From Thermodesulfovibrionia bacterium (GTDB lineage: Bacteria > Nitrospirota > Thermodesulfovibrionia > UBA6902): a stretch of DNA of 42,078 nucleotides. Where the stretch lies: assembly GCA_945788685.1 (NCBI GenBank), contig CALZMZ010000013.1, positions 1 to 42,078 of the forward strand, written 5' to 3'. Shown in pieces: positions 1-7,551 of the stretch (the stretch's first letter is position 1; every line of letters begins with the position of its first letter). Below the pieces are notes generated by a model. The model saw only the letters and a program-made list of their open reading frames with translations, was not told the DNA's origin and made no database searches. The translations under genes and the position numbers were made by a program.

Positions 1-232
1 CAACAATGTCCACCTGGGCATTATCTTTCTGGCTAATATGCAGATTGGCTATCTAACGCCTCCTCTTGGCATTGGCCTCTTCATATCCAGCTATCGTTTC
101 AACAAAGGGATACTCAAGATAACAGTGGCTTGCTTGCCCTTTATCGCCATTTTGATCACCTCAGTCCTAGTGATTACCTATTGGCCGGACCTCAGCCTCT
201 TCCTGCTCAGGGTAATGGGTAAACCCTATTGA
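1..232 (+). CDS. TRAP transporter large permease (DctM-like), C-terminal end only
   Basis: The frame is open from base 2 and ends with TGA at 230-232, so the gene enters from outside the window. The visible residues begin NNVHLGIIFLANMQIGYLTP and continue into PLGIGLFISSYRF and two hydrophobic stretches. This matches the C-terminal end of DctM-type large permease subunits of TRAP transporters, where an HLGI...IGYLTPPxG segment precedes the last membrane helices. The family imports organic acids across the inner membrane with the help of a periplasmic binding protein and a small permease, neither of which is in view. The ORF-track start at 38 is an internal Met. Family call is from short sequence only, but the motif is characteristic. 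Confidence 0.8.
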   Translation, partial: NNVHLGIIFLANMQIGYLTPPLGIGLFISSYRFNKGILKITVACLPFIAILITSVLVITYWPDLSLFLLRVMGKPY

Positions 233-744
233 TCGTTTCTAAATAAATTCAAAGTGTTCCTCTTTCAATATCTAATACATTATTCTTGACTCAACCTCCT
301 CTTTGATGCTACGTTTCTTTCATAGTGCATTTTTTTCATTTCGTTTTTTAGGCACAGAAGACCATCAAATCAAATTTAAAAAATGAACACTCAGATGAAA
401 TTTAAGCGTATGCGACTGAATAAGGTATTTGCTTGAATGTAAGAATGTTATTTGCTGTAGAAAAAAATATAAATTAAGAATATAGTGCAAAGTGAAGTTA
501 CTTTAAAAAAGAGCATTAATCTCCAACTGCTGCGTTTTTAAACTCACCTAAAAACTGCAGATAACATGATGTTATAAATGATCAAAGGACCTCCCCCATT
601 TTGAGGATATGTCGGTATTATAGATAAGAGGATTATCAATAGTCTGTACGTATTAAGAATGGGCTGTTCTGGCCAATTTTCAACTTATGCGAAAATGAAG
701 CTCAATAAATAAAATATATTGAATATACATTTGTATGCGGTAAA
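233..744. other. Intergenic region, no gene seen
   Basis: About 510 AT-rich bases lie between the permease end and the SRAP gene end. I see no ORF with a ribosome site. The only structure I noted is a 15-bp palindrome ATAACATGATGTTAT at 561-575, which could be an operator or chance. The two flanking genes converge here. Confidence 0.5.
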
Positions 745-1413
745 TTAATCATGAACAGGTTTAATACACTCAGGTGTATTATGGGCAGGAGAATTAACCA
801 TGGGTGATACCTGGTAAAGGTCCATTTTATCTGAAGGAAAGGCTTTTAAGACAGGGAGCAGTTTTTCGGCGTCCTGTTCAGACGGGTCCAGCCAGCGGTC
901 CTCATCTTTTTTCTGAATGATGACCGGCATCCTGTCATGTATGTTCATCAGGAGATCATTTGCGCTGGTTGTTATGATTGTACATGTGCATATCTTTTTC
1001 TTTTCCGGGGAAGTCCATTCACTGAGCAGGCCGGCAAATCCAAGAGGTTTCCCTGATTTAAGACTGATATAAAAAGGGACTTTTGATGTGCCCTGTTTTT
1101 TCCACTCATAAAAACCGCTGGCCGGTATAATAACACGGTGCTTTTTAAAGGAAGACCTGAAGCTCGGTTTTTCAGCTACGGTTTCGGAGCGTGCATTTAT
1201 CATTCTGTAGCCTATTTTCGGGTCCTTTGCCCATGACGGTATCAGTCCCCATTTGCAAAGGGCCATGCTCTTCTTTCCAGCATTCATTACAATTACAACT
1301 TCCTGGGATGGCGCTATGTTATAGCTTGGAGACAGGGCAAAAGAGGGTTTATCAACCCCGAACTCATCAGCAATATCTTCAATGGAGACAGCCCTGACAA
1401 AGCGACCGCACAT
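745..1413 (-). CDS. SOS response-associated peptidase (SRAP, YedK/HMCES-like)
   Basis: This 222-residue protein starts MCGRF, with the invariant Cys at position 2 that becomes the N-terminal residue after Met removal. SRAP proteins such as E. coli YedK and human HMCES use it to form a thiazolidine crosslink with abasic sites in single-stranded DNA, shielding them during replication. Other family residues are visible: N73 in NARSE, E103 in SGFYEW and H159 in HDRMPV. Length is usual for the family. Its ATG overlaps by one base the TAA of an upstream HicB-like small gene (TAATG), so the two are probably co-translated. No LexA box is obvious to me upstream. Family assignment is firm; the cellular role is from the family. 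Confidence 0.93.
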   Translation of the reverse strand: MCGRFVRAVSIEDIADEFGVDKPSFALSPSYNIAPSQEVVIVMNAGKKSMALCKWGLIPSWAKDPKIGYRMINARSETVAEKPSFRSSFKKHRVIIPASGFYEWKKQGTSKVPFYISLKSGKPLGFAGLLSEWTSPEKKKICTCTIITTSANDLLMNIHDRMPVIIQKKDEDRWLDPSEQDAEKLLPVLKAFPSDKMDLYQVSPMVNSPAHNTPECIKPVHD

Positions 1414-1577
1414 TATGTGTCTTTACATTCACCGCACGGGTAATAGACCCTGAACGCGGTCTTCATTTTTTCAACAGCTTCTTCCTGGGTCTTTCCTTTT
1501 GCTGAAAACCCCGGGATCTTGTCACACGTTACGATCCATTCACCATTGGTGTTCTGATAAATCGAAAATTCTTTCAT
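1413..1577 (-). CDS. HicB-like small protein, orphan antitoxin-type domain
   Basis: This ORF is too short for the track: 54 residues, MKEFSIYQNTNGEWIVTCDK then IPGFSAKGKTQEEAVEKMK and a tail with two Cys (PCGEC). The pattern of a short beta strand pair, a P-G-x-x-x-x-G turn and a helix rich in E/A/K matches the N-terminal partial RNase H fold of HicB antitoxins (COG1598-like). HicB normally pairs with the HicA toxin and often carries a DNA-binding C-terminal domain; neither is present here. Its stop codon overlaps the SRAP start (TAATG), which suggests translational coupling. It may be a stand-alone HicB-fold protein rather than an antitoxin. I see no clear Shine-Dalgarno. Confidence 0.72.
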   Translation of the reverse strand: MKEFSIYQNTNGEWIVTCDKIPGFSAKGKTQEEAVEKMKTAFRVYYPCGECKDT

Positions 1578-1634
1578 TTAATAACTTACAAATTAATGTA
1601 ACGAGTGTCTACGTATAAACTCAAAGATTGAACT

Positions 1635-1715
1635 GTCATTCCCGTAGTCTTTTGAGCGGGAATCCAGTCTTTTTGATGAGTTCTGGATGCCCGACTTACT
1701 GACCTCGGGCATGAC
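1635..1715. repeat. Dispersed palindromic repeat, family GTCATTCCCG, copy 1
   Basis: The element begins GTCATTCCCG and ends CGGGCATGAC, so its ends are inverted. Inside are two further arms, AGCGGGAATCCAG and TTCTGGATGCCCGA, which also pair. A second, longer copy lies at 29902-30020 with the same order of arms. It lies in the intergenic region upstream of the HicB-like gene. The 62-residue minus ORF 1586-1774 in the track is read through this repeat and is not a gene. Confidence 0.75.
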
Positions 1716-1801
1716 AAATAAAGATACGACAGTTTATACACAGACACGAAATAGTATTCAATAAAGTATATCAAAACTGCAAATAATAGAAAAACATATG
1801 C

Positions 1802-2302
1802 TCATGATGTGAAATAAATATTATAAACAGCCAATACATAGTAATAAGCCATTACTACTGACAGTACCAGTCTTACGGCTGTACCGGCCAGAAAACCGAG
1901 AAAAGATCCGAATGCCGGTTTTAATGCATGGTTCGCTTTTTTACCGCTGATCATTTCTCCGGCAAATGCACCGAGCATCGGGCCTATGACTATTCCTGCA
2001 GGAAATAAAAAAAACACTCCGGCAAAAAGTCCGAGCGTACTGCCCCATATGCCATACTTTGATCCACCTAATTTTTGTGTTCCATAAATCGGGACTACAT
2101 AATCCAGGATGCCTACAAAAATGGTCAGCAAGGCAAATGTGACGAGGAATTCCATGGTAAAAGAATGAACTTGGCTGATATGAAGGAGGAGTAATCCTGC
2201 ATAACCGATTACAGGACCGGGAAGTACAGGCAGTATGCATCCGACCAGTCCTGTAATAATACAAATTCCACCGATTATTATGAGTATTGAATCAATATAC
2301 AT
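1802..2302 (-). CDS. DUF456 family membrane protein
   Basis: This 166-residue protein is almost entirely hydrophobic, with about four to five membrane segments. The N-terminal part (IIIGGICIITGLVGCILPVL then PGPVIGYAGLLLL) and the glycine-rich centre (KYGIWGSTLGLFAG, IVIGPMLGAFAGE) match DUF456 proteins, whose helices carry repeated small-residue motifs. The family's function is unknown; it is found in the inner membrane. The gene stands alone, with the HD-GYP gene diverging from it. Start is the ATG at 2302; the preceding bases do not show a strong ribosome site. Confidence 0.85.
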   Translation of the reverse strand: MYIDSILIIIGGICIITGLVGCILPVLPGPVIGYAGLLLLHISQVHSFTMEFLVTFALLTIFVGILDYVVPIYGTQKLGGSKYGIWGSTLGLFAGVFFLFPAGIVIGPMLGAFAGEMISGKKANHALKPAFGSFLGFLAGTAVRLVLSVVMAYYYVLAVYNIYFTS

Positions 2303-2515
2303 TATTCATTAGTCTACAATGTGTCCGGTCAATTTCCAAACTATTCTCTATATAATATTCAGTTAATAAACTTCCTCGACTATTTCCTGACAAGTCATAA
2401 ACGATAATTTACAGGTGTTGTCCATCGTCTTTTGCGTACTAAAGGAAAGTCCTGTATCTACCGAAATATTATCAATGGGGAGATATTGTGAGGCATTAAT
2501 TTCTCAGCATTCGTC

Positions 2516-3733
2516 ATGATCAAAAAAATTAATACGAAACAGTTAAGACCCCGCATGTACATCAGTAACCTGAATTGCGCCTGGTTAGATCATCCGTTTA
2601 TTGGAAATAATTTCATGATAAAGGATGCGGCAACGATACAAAAGATCATCGATTACGGTATCGAGGAAGTTTATATAAATACAGATTATGGATTGGATGT
2701 TCCTGATACTTCAACTAAAGATAAAAGCAGGCATGATACTGCAGAAGAATCTGATTCCGGTCCAGGCAAAAAACCGGCAGGGACAAAGCCGGTCCCTCTT
2801 AACGAGGAGATTGTCAGGGCAAAGAAAATAAAAGATGAGACAATGAAGACAATGAAAACGGTTCTGGATGATGTCAAGCTTGGAAAGCCCCTGGAAAAAG
2901 AAAGGATTGAACAGGATGTTGCGGCCATCACCGAATCAGTCTTGAGAAATAAAGACGCGCTTATCGGATTGGGACGGCTCAGAAATATCCATGAGTATAC
3001 TTATGGTCATTCTCTCAGCGTATGCATCTTAATGGTCGCATTTGCAAGGTATCTGGGGTTTGATTCCCGGTTCATACAGGAACTGGGAATCGGGGCCCTC
3101 CTGCATGACATAGGCACAATACATATATCTCCGCAAATTGTAAACAAGAATACAAAATTATCAGAAGCAGAGTATGAAACGATAAAGAGGCATGTTGAAT
3201 ACGGATGGGACATACTTGAAAAAACATCAGGTATGGGCGAGATATCCATGAAGATGGCTTATCAGCATCATGAAAGGCTTGACGGAACCGGTTATCCGAA
3301 TGGACTGAAGTCAGATGAAATATCACTTCATGTGCAGGCTTTGGGAATTGTTGATGTTTATGATGCAGTAACGACCAAAAAGAGATATCGCGCTTCCTAT
3401 CAGCCGACCGAGGCATTGAAGATGCTTTATAAGTGGGGTGGAACCCGGTTTGACAGCAGTCTTGTGAAGAAATTTATCCGCTGTATCGGTATATTTCCTG
3501 CAGGCTCGCTGGTAAGTCTGGAAAGCGGTCTGCTCGGGGTAGTTATTAACCAGGGTACGGATGATTTATTGAAACCTACTGTCAGGATTGTTATGAACAT
3601 CAATAATAATCGCGTAATCGGCATGCCCTATGACATCGACCTTTCGAAGCAGGAAGGAAGAGGGAGCAGGGACAGAATAATGAGCTATGAGTCTCCTGAG
3701 AAATGGAGTCTTCAACCTGAGATGTATCTGTAG
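2516..3733 (+). CDS. HD-GYP c-di-GMP phosphodiesterase with DUF3391
   Basis: This 405-residue cytoplasmic protein has a DUF3391 N-terminus (about 1-70, INTKQLRPRMYI...) and a polar linker. Residues about 140-310 form an HD-GYP domain with HD at H197-D198 (LLHDIGT), HHE at 251-253 and GYP at 259-261. HD-GYP proteins with these metal and substrate residues hydrolyse c-di-GMP to GMP through pGpG, so the enzyme is probably active. It has no membrane segment or receiver domain. The ATG has no clear ribosome site, but a TAA lies a few codons upstream in frame. Its last residues, ESPEKWSLQPEMYL, recur in a remnant at 4659-4724. PilZ and GGDEF proteins in the window form the rest of a c-di-GMP circuit. 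Confidence 0.92.
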   Translation: MIKKINTKQLRPRMYISNLNCAWLDHPFIGNNFMIKDAATIQKIIDYGIEEVYINTDYGLDVPDTSTKDKSRHDTAEESDSGPGKKPAGTKPVPLNEEIVRAKKIKDETMKTMKTVLDDVKLGKPLEKERIEQDVAAITESVLRNKDALIGLGRLRNIHEYTYGHSLSVCILMVAFARYLGFDSRFIQELGIGALLHDIGTIHISPQIVNKNTKLSEAEYETIKRHVEYGWDILEKTSGMGEISMKMAYQHHERLDGTGYPNGLKSDEISLHVQALGIVDVYDAVTTKKRYRASYQPTEALKMLYKWGGTRFDSSLVKKFIRCIGIFPAGSLVSLESGLLGVVINQGTDDLLKPTVRIVMNINNNRVIGMPYDIDLSKQEGRGSRDRIMSYESPEKWSLQPEMYL

Positions 3734-3832
3734 AAAAGATTCAAGGGAACAGGACCGTCTGTTGAGTTTAGAGTCAATAAGTATTATTTCGTGGTCAATA
3801 ATGTGTCTTATGAATTTTATGGACAATCGATG

Positions 3833-3873
3833 CCTACCTCACTGGCCGTGTGAATAATGTGGGCTAAATAACA
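3833..3873. repeat. Repeat arm, family GGCCGTGTGAATAAT, copy A
   Basis: The 40 bases starting CTACCTCACTGGCCGTGTGA match 32 of 40 positions at 7501-7540, and share the core CTGGCCGTGTGAATAAT with 31701-31720. Only one arm is evident here, so it may be a decayed copy. It lies between the HD-GYP gene and the pseudouridine synthase gene. Confidence 0.65.
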
Positions 3874-3962
3874 AATTATTCCGCCTTATCCTCCTAACTA
3901 TTAGAACACACAAAGTGTCTTTCACATATTAACAAGAATAAGTTTAAAATATGGACTGACCA

Positions 3963-4658
3963 ATGTATAAAATGATTTCAGACCATAGAGAATTTCTTAT
4001 TATCAGCAAAGATCCGGGCGTGAGTTTTCATAAGGACAAAAATGATAAGGGACTGCATGAAAAGATAAAAGAGGACCTGGGTATTAATACACTCTATTCA
4101 GTCCACAGACTTGATAAGATGACATCAGGGTTACTTGTTTTTGCTAAAAGACCGGAAATTGCAAGGGATCTCTCCAATCAGTTCAGGAGCAGGAAAGTGG
4201 AGAAATATTACATTGCCATATCTGACCGCAGGCCGGGAAAAAAACAGGGGACTATCATAGGGGACATGGTAAAATCCCGAAGAGGAAGCTGGAAATTAAC
4301 AAGGGGACAACGTGATCCTGCCATTACAAGTTTCTTCAGCTGCGCCCTTGGGGAGGGGCTCCGACTGTTTCTGCTCAGGCCCTATACCGGAAAAACCCAT
4401 CAGCTCAGAGTGGTAATGAAAAGCCTGGGTGCTCCTGTGCTGGGTGACAGTACGTATCATAAAAAGGAATTGAACGGAGAATGTGACAGGGGGTATCTGC
4501 ATTCATATGTGTTGAGGTTCAGGCTGAAAGGGAAATTTTTCGAGTTTGAAAGCCTGCCGGATTCCGGGGAGCAGTTCTTAAGCGATATGTTCTTATTAAA
4601 TATAAATACATACCGGCATCCCTGGCTTATGAAATGGCCTATGATTAAAAACAGGTAA
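3963..4658 (+). CDS. RluA-family pseudouridine synthase
   Basis: This 231-residue protein has the RluA signature HRLDKMTSGLLVFAK, with the catalytic Asp at D51 of HRLD. The later segments RPYTGKTHQLRVVMKSLGAP and LGDSTY match the family's second and third conserved blocks. These enzymes convert uridine to pseudouridine in rRNA or tRNA. It lacks an S4 RNA-binding domain and is short, like the minimal RluA relatives that act on tRNA or of unknown target. The exact substrate cannot be told from sequence. The start ATG at 3963 has no clear Shine-Dalgarno. The stop codon is directly followed, in frame, by the remnant of an HD-GYP tail. Confidence 0.9.
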   Translation: MYKMISDHREFLIISKDPGVSFHKDKNDKGLHEKIKEDLGINTLYSVHRLDKMTSGLLVFAKRPEIARDLSNQFRSRKVEKYYIAISDRRPGKKQGTIIGDMVKSRRGSWKLTRGQRDPAITSFFSCALGEGLRLFLLRPYTGKTHQLRVVMKSLGAPVLGDSTYHKKELNGECDRGYLHSYVLRFRLKGKFFEFESLPDSGEQFLSDMFLLNINTYRHPWLMKWPMIKNR

Positions 4659-4724
4659 GGGGACAAAACAGTAAATTGTGAATCTCCTGATGAATGGAAT
4701 CTCCAGCCTGAGATATATTTATAA
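4659..4724 (+). pseudogene. Remnant C-terminal tail of a second HD-GYP gene
   Basis: Directly after the pseudouridine synthase stop, the frame reads GDKTVNCESPDEWNLQPEIY plus L and TAA. The end of the HD-GYP gene at 2516-3733 reads RDRIMSYESPEKWSLQPEMY plus L and stop. Eleven of 21 residues are identical and the stop is in the same place, and the first bases after the stop are also similar. This is best explained as the leftover 3' end of a paralogous gene. The track ORF 4678-4860 is read in another frame and is not a gene. Confidence 0.7.
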
Positions 4725-4819
4725 AAGATATCCTCACAACAAGTCAGACCTGCAATCAGCAGAACACAGCCGTCAGTTTAAAACCGGCATTGATGACATG
4801 TATAATTTAAAATATCAAT

Positions 4820-4954
4820 TTAATCTGTTCCGCCTTCTTTGTACTTTAATATCCCGTTGATCCTTGAAGGGACAGATAAATCTTTGATAAGCACAAGAAG
4901 GATGATACTGATGCAGCTTCCAAGTACGATACCGATAATTAATCCTAGCAGCAT
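4820..4954 (-). CDS. Small single-span membrane protein, 44 residues
   Basis: A minus-strand ORF below the track cutoff encodes MLLGLIIGIVLGSCISIILL followed by VLIKDLSVPSRINGILKYKEGGTD. Residues 2-23 form one glycine-containing transmembrane helix; the rest is a short charged tail, probably cytoplasmic. The ribosome site AGGAG lies 7 bases before the ATG, which argues for real translation. It resembles small one-helix proteins such as the DUF3789 type, but I cannot assign a family. It is isolated, between the HD-GYP remnant and the LOG gene. Confidence 0.6.
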   Translation of the reverse strand: MLLGLIIGIVLGSCISIILLVLIKDLSVPSRINGILKYKEGGTD

Positions 4955-5458
4955 CTCCGATCTCCTATGATAGCTGAGAACTTACCTGATGATAGCCATC
5001 TTTACTAATGATTAATAGTTATACTCAATGGGACCAGCTGAACTTATTGAGTATTTAGTGAATAGATAACAACGTTAGCCGGGTTGTTTCGAGTACTTTA
5101 ATAAATCCTTTGCATTTTGTAAACAGTTAATTTTTGAACTGTTAATTATCAATTAAATCAATATGTTAGCAGGTAGGTGCTGCTGATTCTATCTGATAAT
5201 TATTATCATCTCATTTATATGGTTTTCTTTATGAATGAGTTTCTGATATCAGGATCAGTCATTCCCCCCTTTAACCTTAACCAGCAGCAAATCGAAATGT
5301 TTCTTATATGTAACGGCGGGGGATCATTTGCCCGCCTTCTTTCAAGATGAGCCAATTATTTAAATCAGCCTTCATCTTCAGGCTATCTTAAGCCTGCCAT
5401 GTATGCAAAGCAGTTAAGGGATTGTCAATGTATGACGATTAATATTATTATCATCATA
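4955..5458. other. Intergenic region with a palindrome and a terminator-like hairpin
   Basis: About 500 bases without a convincing ORF. It holds an inverted pair AACAGTT / AACTGTT at 5122-5143 and, further on, a GC hairpin (listed separately). A transcript ending at that hairpin could come from an unannotated small RNA, but no promoter is clear enough to support it. Confidence 0.4.
5315..5343 (+). terminator. Possible intrinsic terminator
   Basis: GGCGGG at 5315-5320 pairs with CCCGCC at 5331-5336, with a 10-base loop, and is followed by TTCTTTC. The stem is GC-rich and short, and the T run is imperfect. No plus-strand gene ends just before it, so it may end an unseen transcript or isolate the LOG gene. 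Confidence 0.4.
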
Positions 5459-5489
5459 TTGACATTATGACAACTTGAAAAATTATACT
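5459..5489 (+). promoter_or_regulatory. Candidate sigma-70 promoter for the LOG-family gene
   Basis: TTGACA at 5459-5464 and TATACT at 5484-5489 are separated by 19 bases, slightly longer than ideal. A start of transcription near 5496 would leave a short leader before the ATG at 5511 and would exclude the TTG at 5475 used in the ORF track. Confidence 0.4.
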
Positions 5490-5510
5490 TTTTATAAAAA
5501 GGAATTAACC

Positions 5511-6557
5511 ATGATTGATCTTCATTTTACACGTACTAATGGAACAGCAGATAAAGCCATTGATGATTTGATGGACCTTGTGGGAAATGTACATCACCCT
5601 GAACTTGTAAGGGAGATGATCCTTGCTGCGCTCAAGGCAGGACAGGAGAAAAATGACAGGGCGCATATGAAACTGATGAACACGACGATGAAGGAGATGA
5701 GGTTCACAGGGAAGATGTTTGGACCTTACAGTCACATCAGAAAGGTGACGGTATTTGGTTCTGCACGAACGGAAAAGGATGAGCCTATTTATGACATTGC
5801 CCTCAATTTTGGAAAGCAGCTTGCTGACTCGGGATATATGGTAATTACAGGCGGGGGACCGGGCATTATGCAGGCTGCAAACGAAGGCGCCGGGCCTGAA
5901 CATTCTTTTGGAGTAAATATTCAGCTTCCCTTTGAACAGCAGCCGAACCCGGTTGTGATCAATAATCCCCGTCTGATAACGTATAAATATTTTTTTAACC
6001 GCAAGGTGGCTTTTCTCAAGGAGGCCGATGCAGTTGCCCTGTTTCCCGGTGGATTTGGAACACTTGATGAAGCCATGGAGACCCTTACACTGCTTCAGAC
6101 CGGAAAGCATGACCCCCTGCCCCTGGTACTGCTTGATGAACCTGGAGGCACATACTGGAGCAGATGGTTGAGATTTCTTAAAGAAGAACTTATGTCTCCT
6201 GATTATATTGATGATTATGATTTTAATCTTTTCGAGTGTTTTGACTCCATTGATGATGCTGTTGCAAGCATTAATCATTTCTACAGCCGCTACCATAGCC
6301 TGCGGTATGTAAATGGCAAACTTGTTATCAGGCTGAACTCAGGGATCGACCAGCTGTCAATAAGGAACTTAAATGATAAATTCAGGAACATCCTTAAACA
6401 GGACGGTAAGATTTATATGTCAGACCCTTTGCCTGAGGAATCTGATGAACCAGAGCTGATGGACAAACCCAGACTTGTGACGGATTTTAATTTGAGGGAC
6501 TTTGGCAGGTTGAGAGGGTTAATTGATGATATCAACAATTATGAAAATACAAATTAG
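5511..6557 (+). CDS. LOG family protein (Rossmann-fold nucleotide hydrolase-like)
   Basis: The protein is 348 residues from the ATG at 5511, chosen because AAGGA lies 8 bases upstream; the track start is a TTG 36 bases earlier. The LOG motifs GGGPGIMQAANEGA (about 114-127) and PGGFGTLDEAME (about 179-190) are intact. LOG proteins hydrolyse the N-glycosidic bond of nucleoside 5'-monophosphates: plant LOG acts on cytokinin nucleotides and bacterial PpnN on purine and pyrimidine nucleotides. They are often misannotated as lysine decarboxylases. The extra N-terminal 75 residues and C-terminal 90 residues make it longer than the minimal LOG enzyme. The substrate here is unknown. The PilZ gene follows closely and may be in the same transcript. 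Confidence 0.88.
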   Translation: MIDLHFTRTNGTADKAIDDLMDLVGNVHHPELVREMILAALKAGQEKNDRAHMKLMNTTMKEMRFTGKMFGPYSHIRKVTVFGSARTEKDEPIYDIALNFGKQLADSGYMVITGGGPGIMQAANEGAGPEHSFGVNIQLPFEQQPNPVVINNPRLITYKYFFNRKVAFLKEADAVALFPGGFGTLDEAMETLTLLQTGKHDPLPLVLLDEPGGTYWSRWLRFLKEELMSPDYIDDYDFNLFECFDSIDDAVASINHFYSRYHSLRYVNGKLVIRLNSGIDQLSIRNLNDKFRNILKQDGKIYMSDPLPEESDEPELMDKPRLVTDFNLRDFGRLRGLIDDINNYENTN

Positions 6558-6580
6558 ACAGTGAATAAATTAAGGTGAAC

Positions 6581-7330
6581 ATGAACAGAATGAAGGTGCT
6601 TATAGCTGAAAGCAATCCCTCGGTAAGACAGTTTATCAGGTATACCATGCAGGAGCATTTTCCTCAATTTGATTTTGAAGTTGCAACAAACGGAAAGAAT
6701 ATTCAGAAAAGAGTGGAAGAAACGAAATTTGATCTCGTAATCTATGAGAGAGAGATGCCGATGTTGAGCGGAGATGAATTCCTTGCATGGAGGAAGGGCC
6801 ATTCAGGATTTGCGGCAGTTCCGGTTGTCATCATGTCTTCTGACAGACGGGAAGAATGTCTGAAAACTGCCATAAAACTGGGTGCAACTGCCTACCTGAT
6901 CAAACCTCTGTTAATGGAGCACCTTGTAAGTAATATCAGGGAAATAATCGGCAGGCAGGAACGGGCCCCGGAAGACAGGAGAAGGTTTGACAGGATCAAG
7001 ACAGAGGGCATTATTTCCATAAAATTTAATAATAAAATCTGTAAGGGAAAACTGATCAATATCAGTTCGGGCGGCATTCTGGGGATGTTTAACAACAAGG
7101 ATGGGCTGCCCAATATTCTGGATAATGTAGATGTTGATATCGAGTTGATCAATAAAAATAAAATTCAGGGACTAAGTGCAGATGTAATCAGAATACAGGC
7201 TGTCGACTCGATCATGGGTCTGAATTATATTCAGCTTGTGGTGAAATTTGATGAGACAATGCGTCCTGAAAAGAAGAAAGAATTTGATGAAGTCATTTCC
7301 AGCATTCAGCCGAGCACAATGACCAGATGA
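6581..7330 (+). CDS. Pseudo-receiver plus PilZ domain protein
   Basis: From the ATG at 6581 (AAGG 5 bases upstream) the protein has 249 residues. Residues about 5-125 form a response-regulator receiver fold: the switch Ser (S86) and Lys (K108 in YLIKP) are present, but the phospho-acceptor position is Glu (E56 in LVIYEREMP) and the acidic pair is reduced to A-E (IAESN). Phosphorylation as in normal receivers is therefore unlikely. Residues about 130-245 form a PilZ domain with RxxxR (R134-R138, RRFDR) and NxSxxG (NISSGG, N160), the c-di-GMP-binding signature. It is probably a cytoplasmic c-di-GMP effector. The gene begins 23 bases after the LOG gene. Confidence 0.87.
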   Translation: MNRMKVLIAESNPSVRQFIRYTMQEHFPQFDFEVATNGKNIQKRVEETKFDLVIYEREMPMLSGDEFLAWRKGHSGFAAVPVVIMSSDRREECLKTAIKLGATAYLIKPLLMEHLVSNIREIIGRQERAPEDRRRFDRIKTEGIISIKFNNKICKGKLINISSGGILGMFNNKDGLPNILDNVDVDIELINKNKIQGLSADVIRIQAVDSIMGLNYIQLVVKFDETMRPEKKKEFDEVISSIQPSTMTR

Positions 7331-7340
7331 CCTCTATCCC

Positions 7341-7540
7341 ATATTATTCACAAATATGTGAGTCAGGGAGGTAAGCCTTAATAAAAGTTTTGAATACGGC
7401 AAAAAGCAATGAAATATGATCAATCTCTGATGTTGATCAGCATACAGAGTGTAATCTGCTGATCTTCTGCCAAAGCCGCTCCCAAAACTTTTATTAAGGC
7501 TTACCTCTATGGCTGTGTAAATAATGCAGGCTATATAACA
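7341..7540. repeat. MITE-like inverted-repeat element, copy B of the GTGTGAATAAT family
   Basis: A perfect 24-bp inverted repeat (AGGTAAGCCTTAATAAAAGT then TTTG at 7369-7392, and its complement at 7483-7506) encloses 90 bases without an ORF. Outside the arms, ATTATTCACA on the left and GTGTAAATAATGCAGGCTAT on the right extend the inverted symmetry imperfectly. The right flank matches copy A (3833-3873) at 32 of 40 positions. It lies between the convergent PilZ and malQ genes and might also act as a transcription terminator for both. Confidence 0.75.
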
Positions 7541-7551
7541 TGCCGGCCCTC

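Noticed and set aside
1586-1774. 62-residue minus-strand ORF
   Set aside because: It is read through the palindromic repeat copy 1 and has no protein-like features.
4678-4860. 60-residue plus-strand ORF
   Set aside because: It reads the HD-GYP remnant in the wrong frame and overlaps the 44-residue minus-strand gene.
5475-5510. TTG start for the LOG-family protein in the ORF track
   Set aside because: The ATG at 5511 has AAGGA 8 bases upstream, and a candidate -10 element overlaps the region after the TTG.
5505-6296. 263-residue minus-strand ORF
   Set aside because: Antisense shadow of the LOG-family gene, with no recognisable domain.
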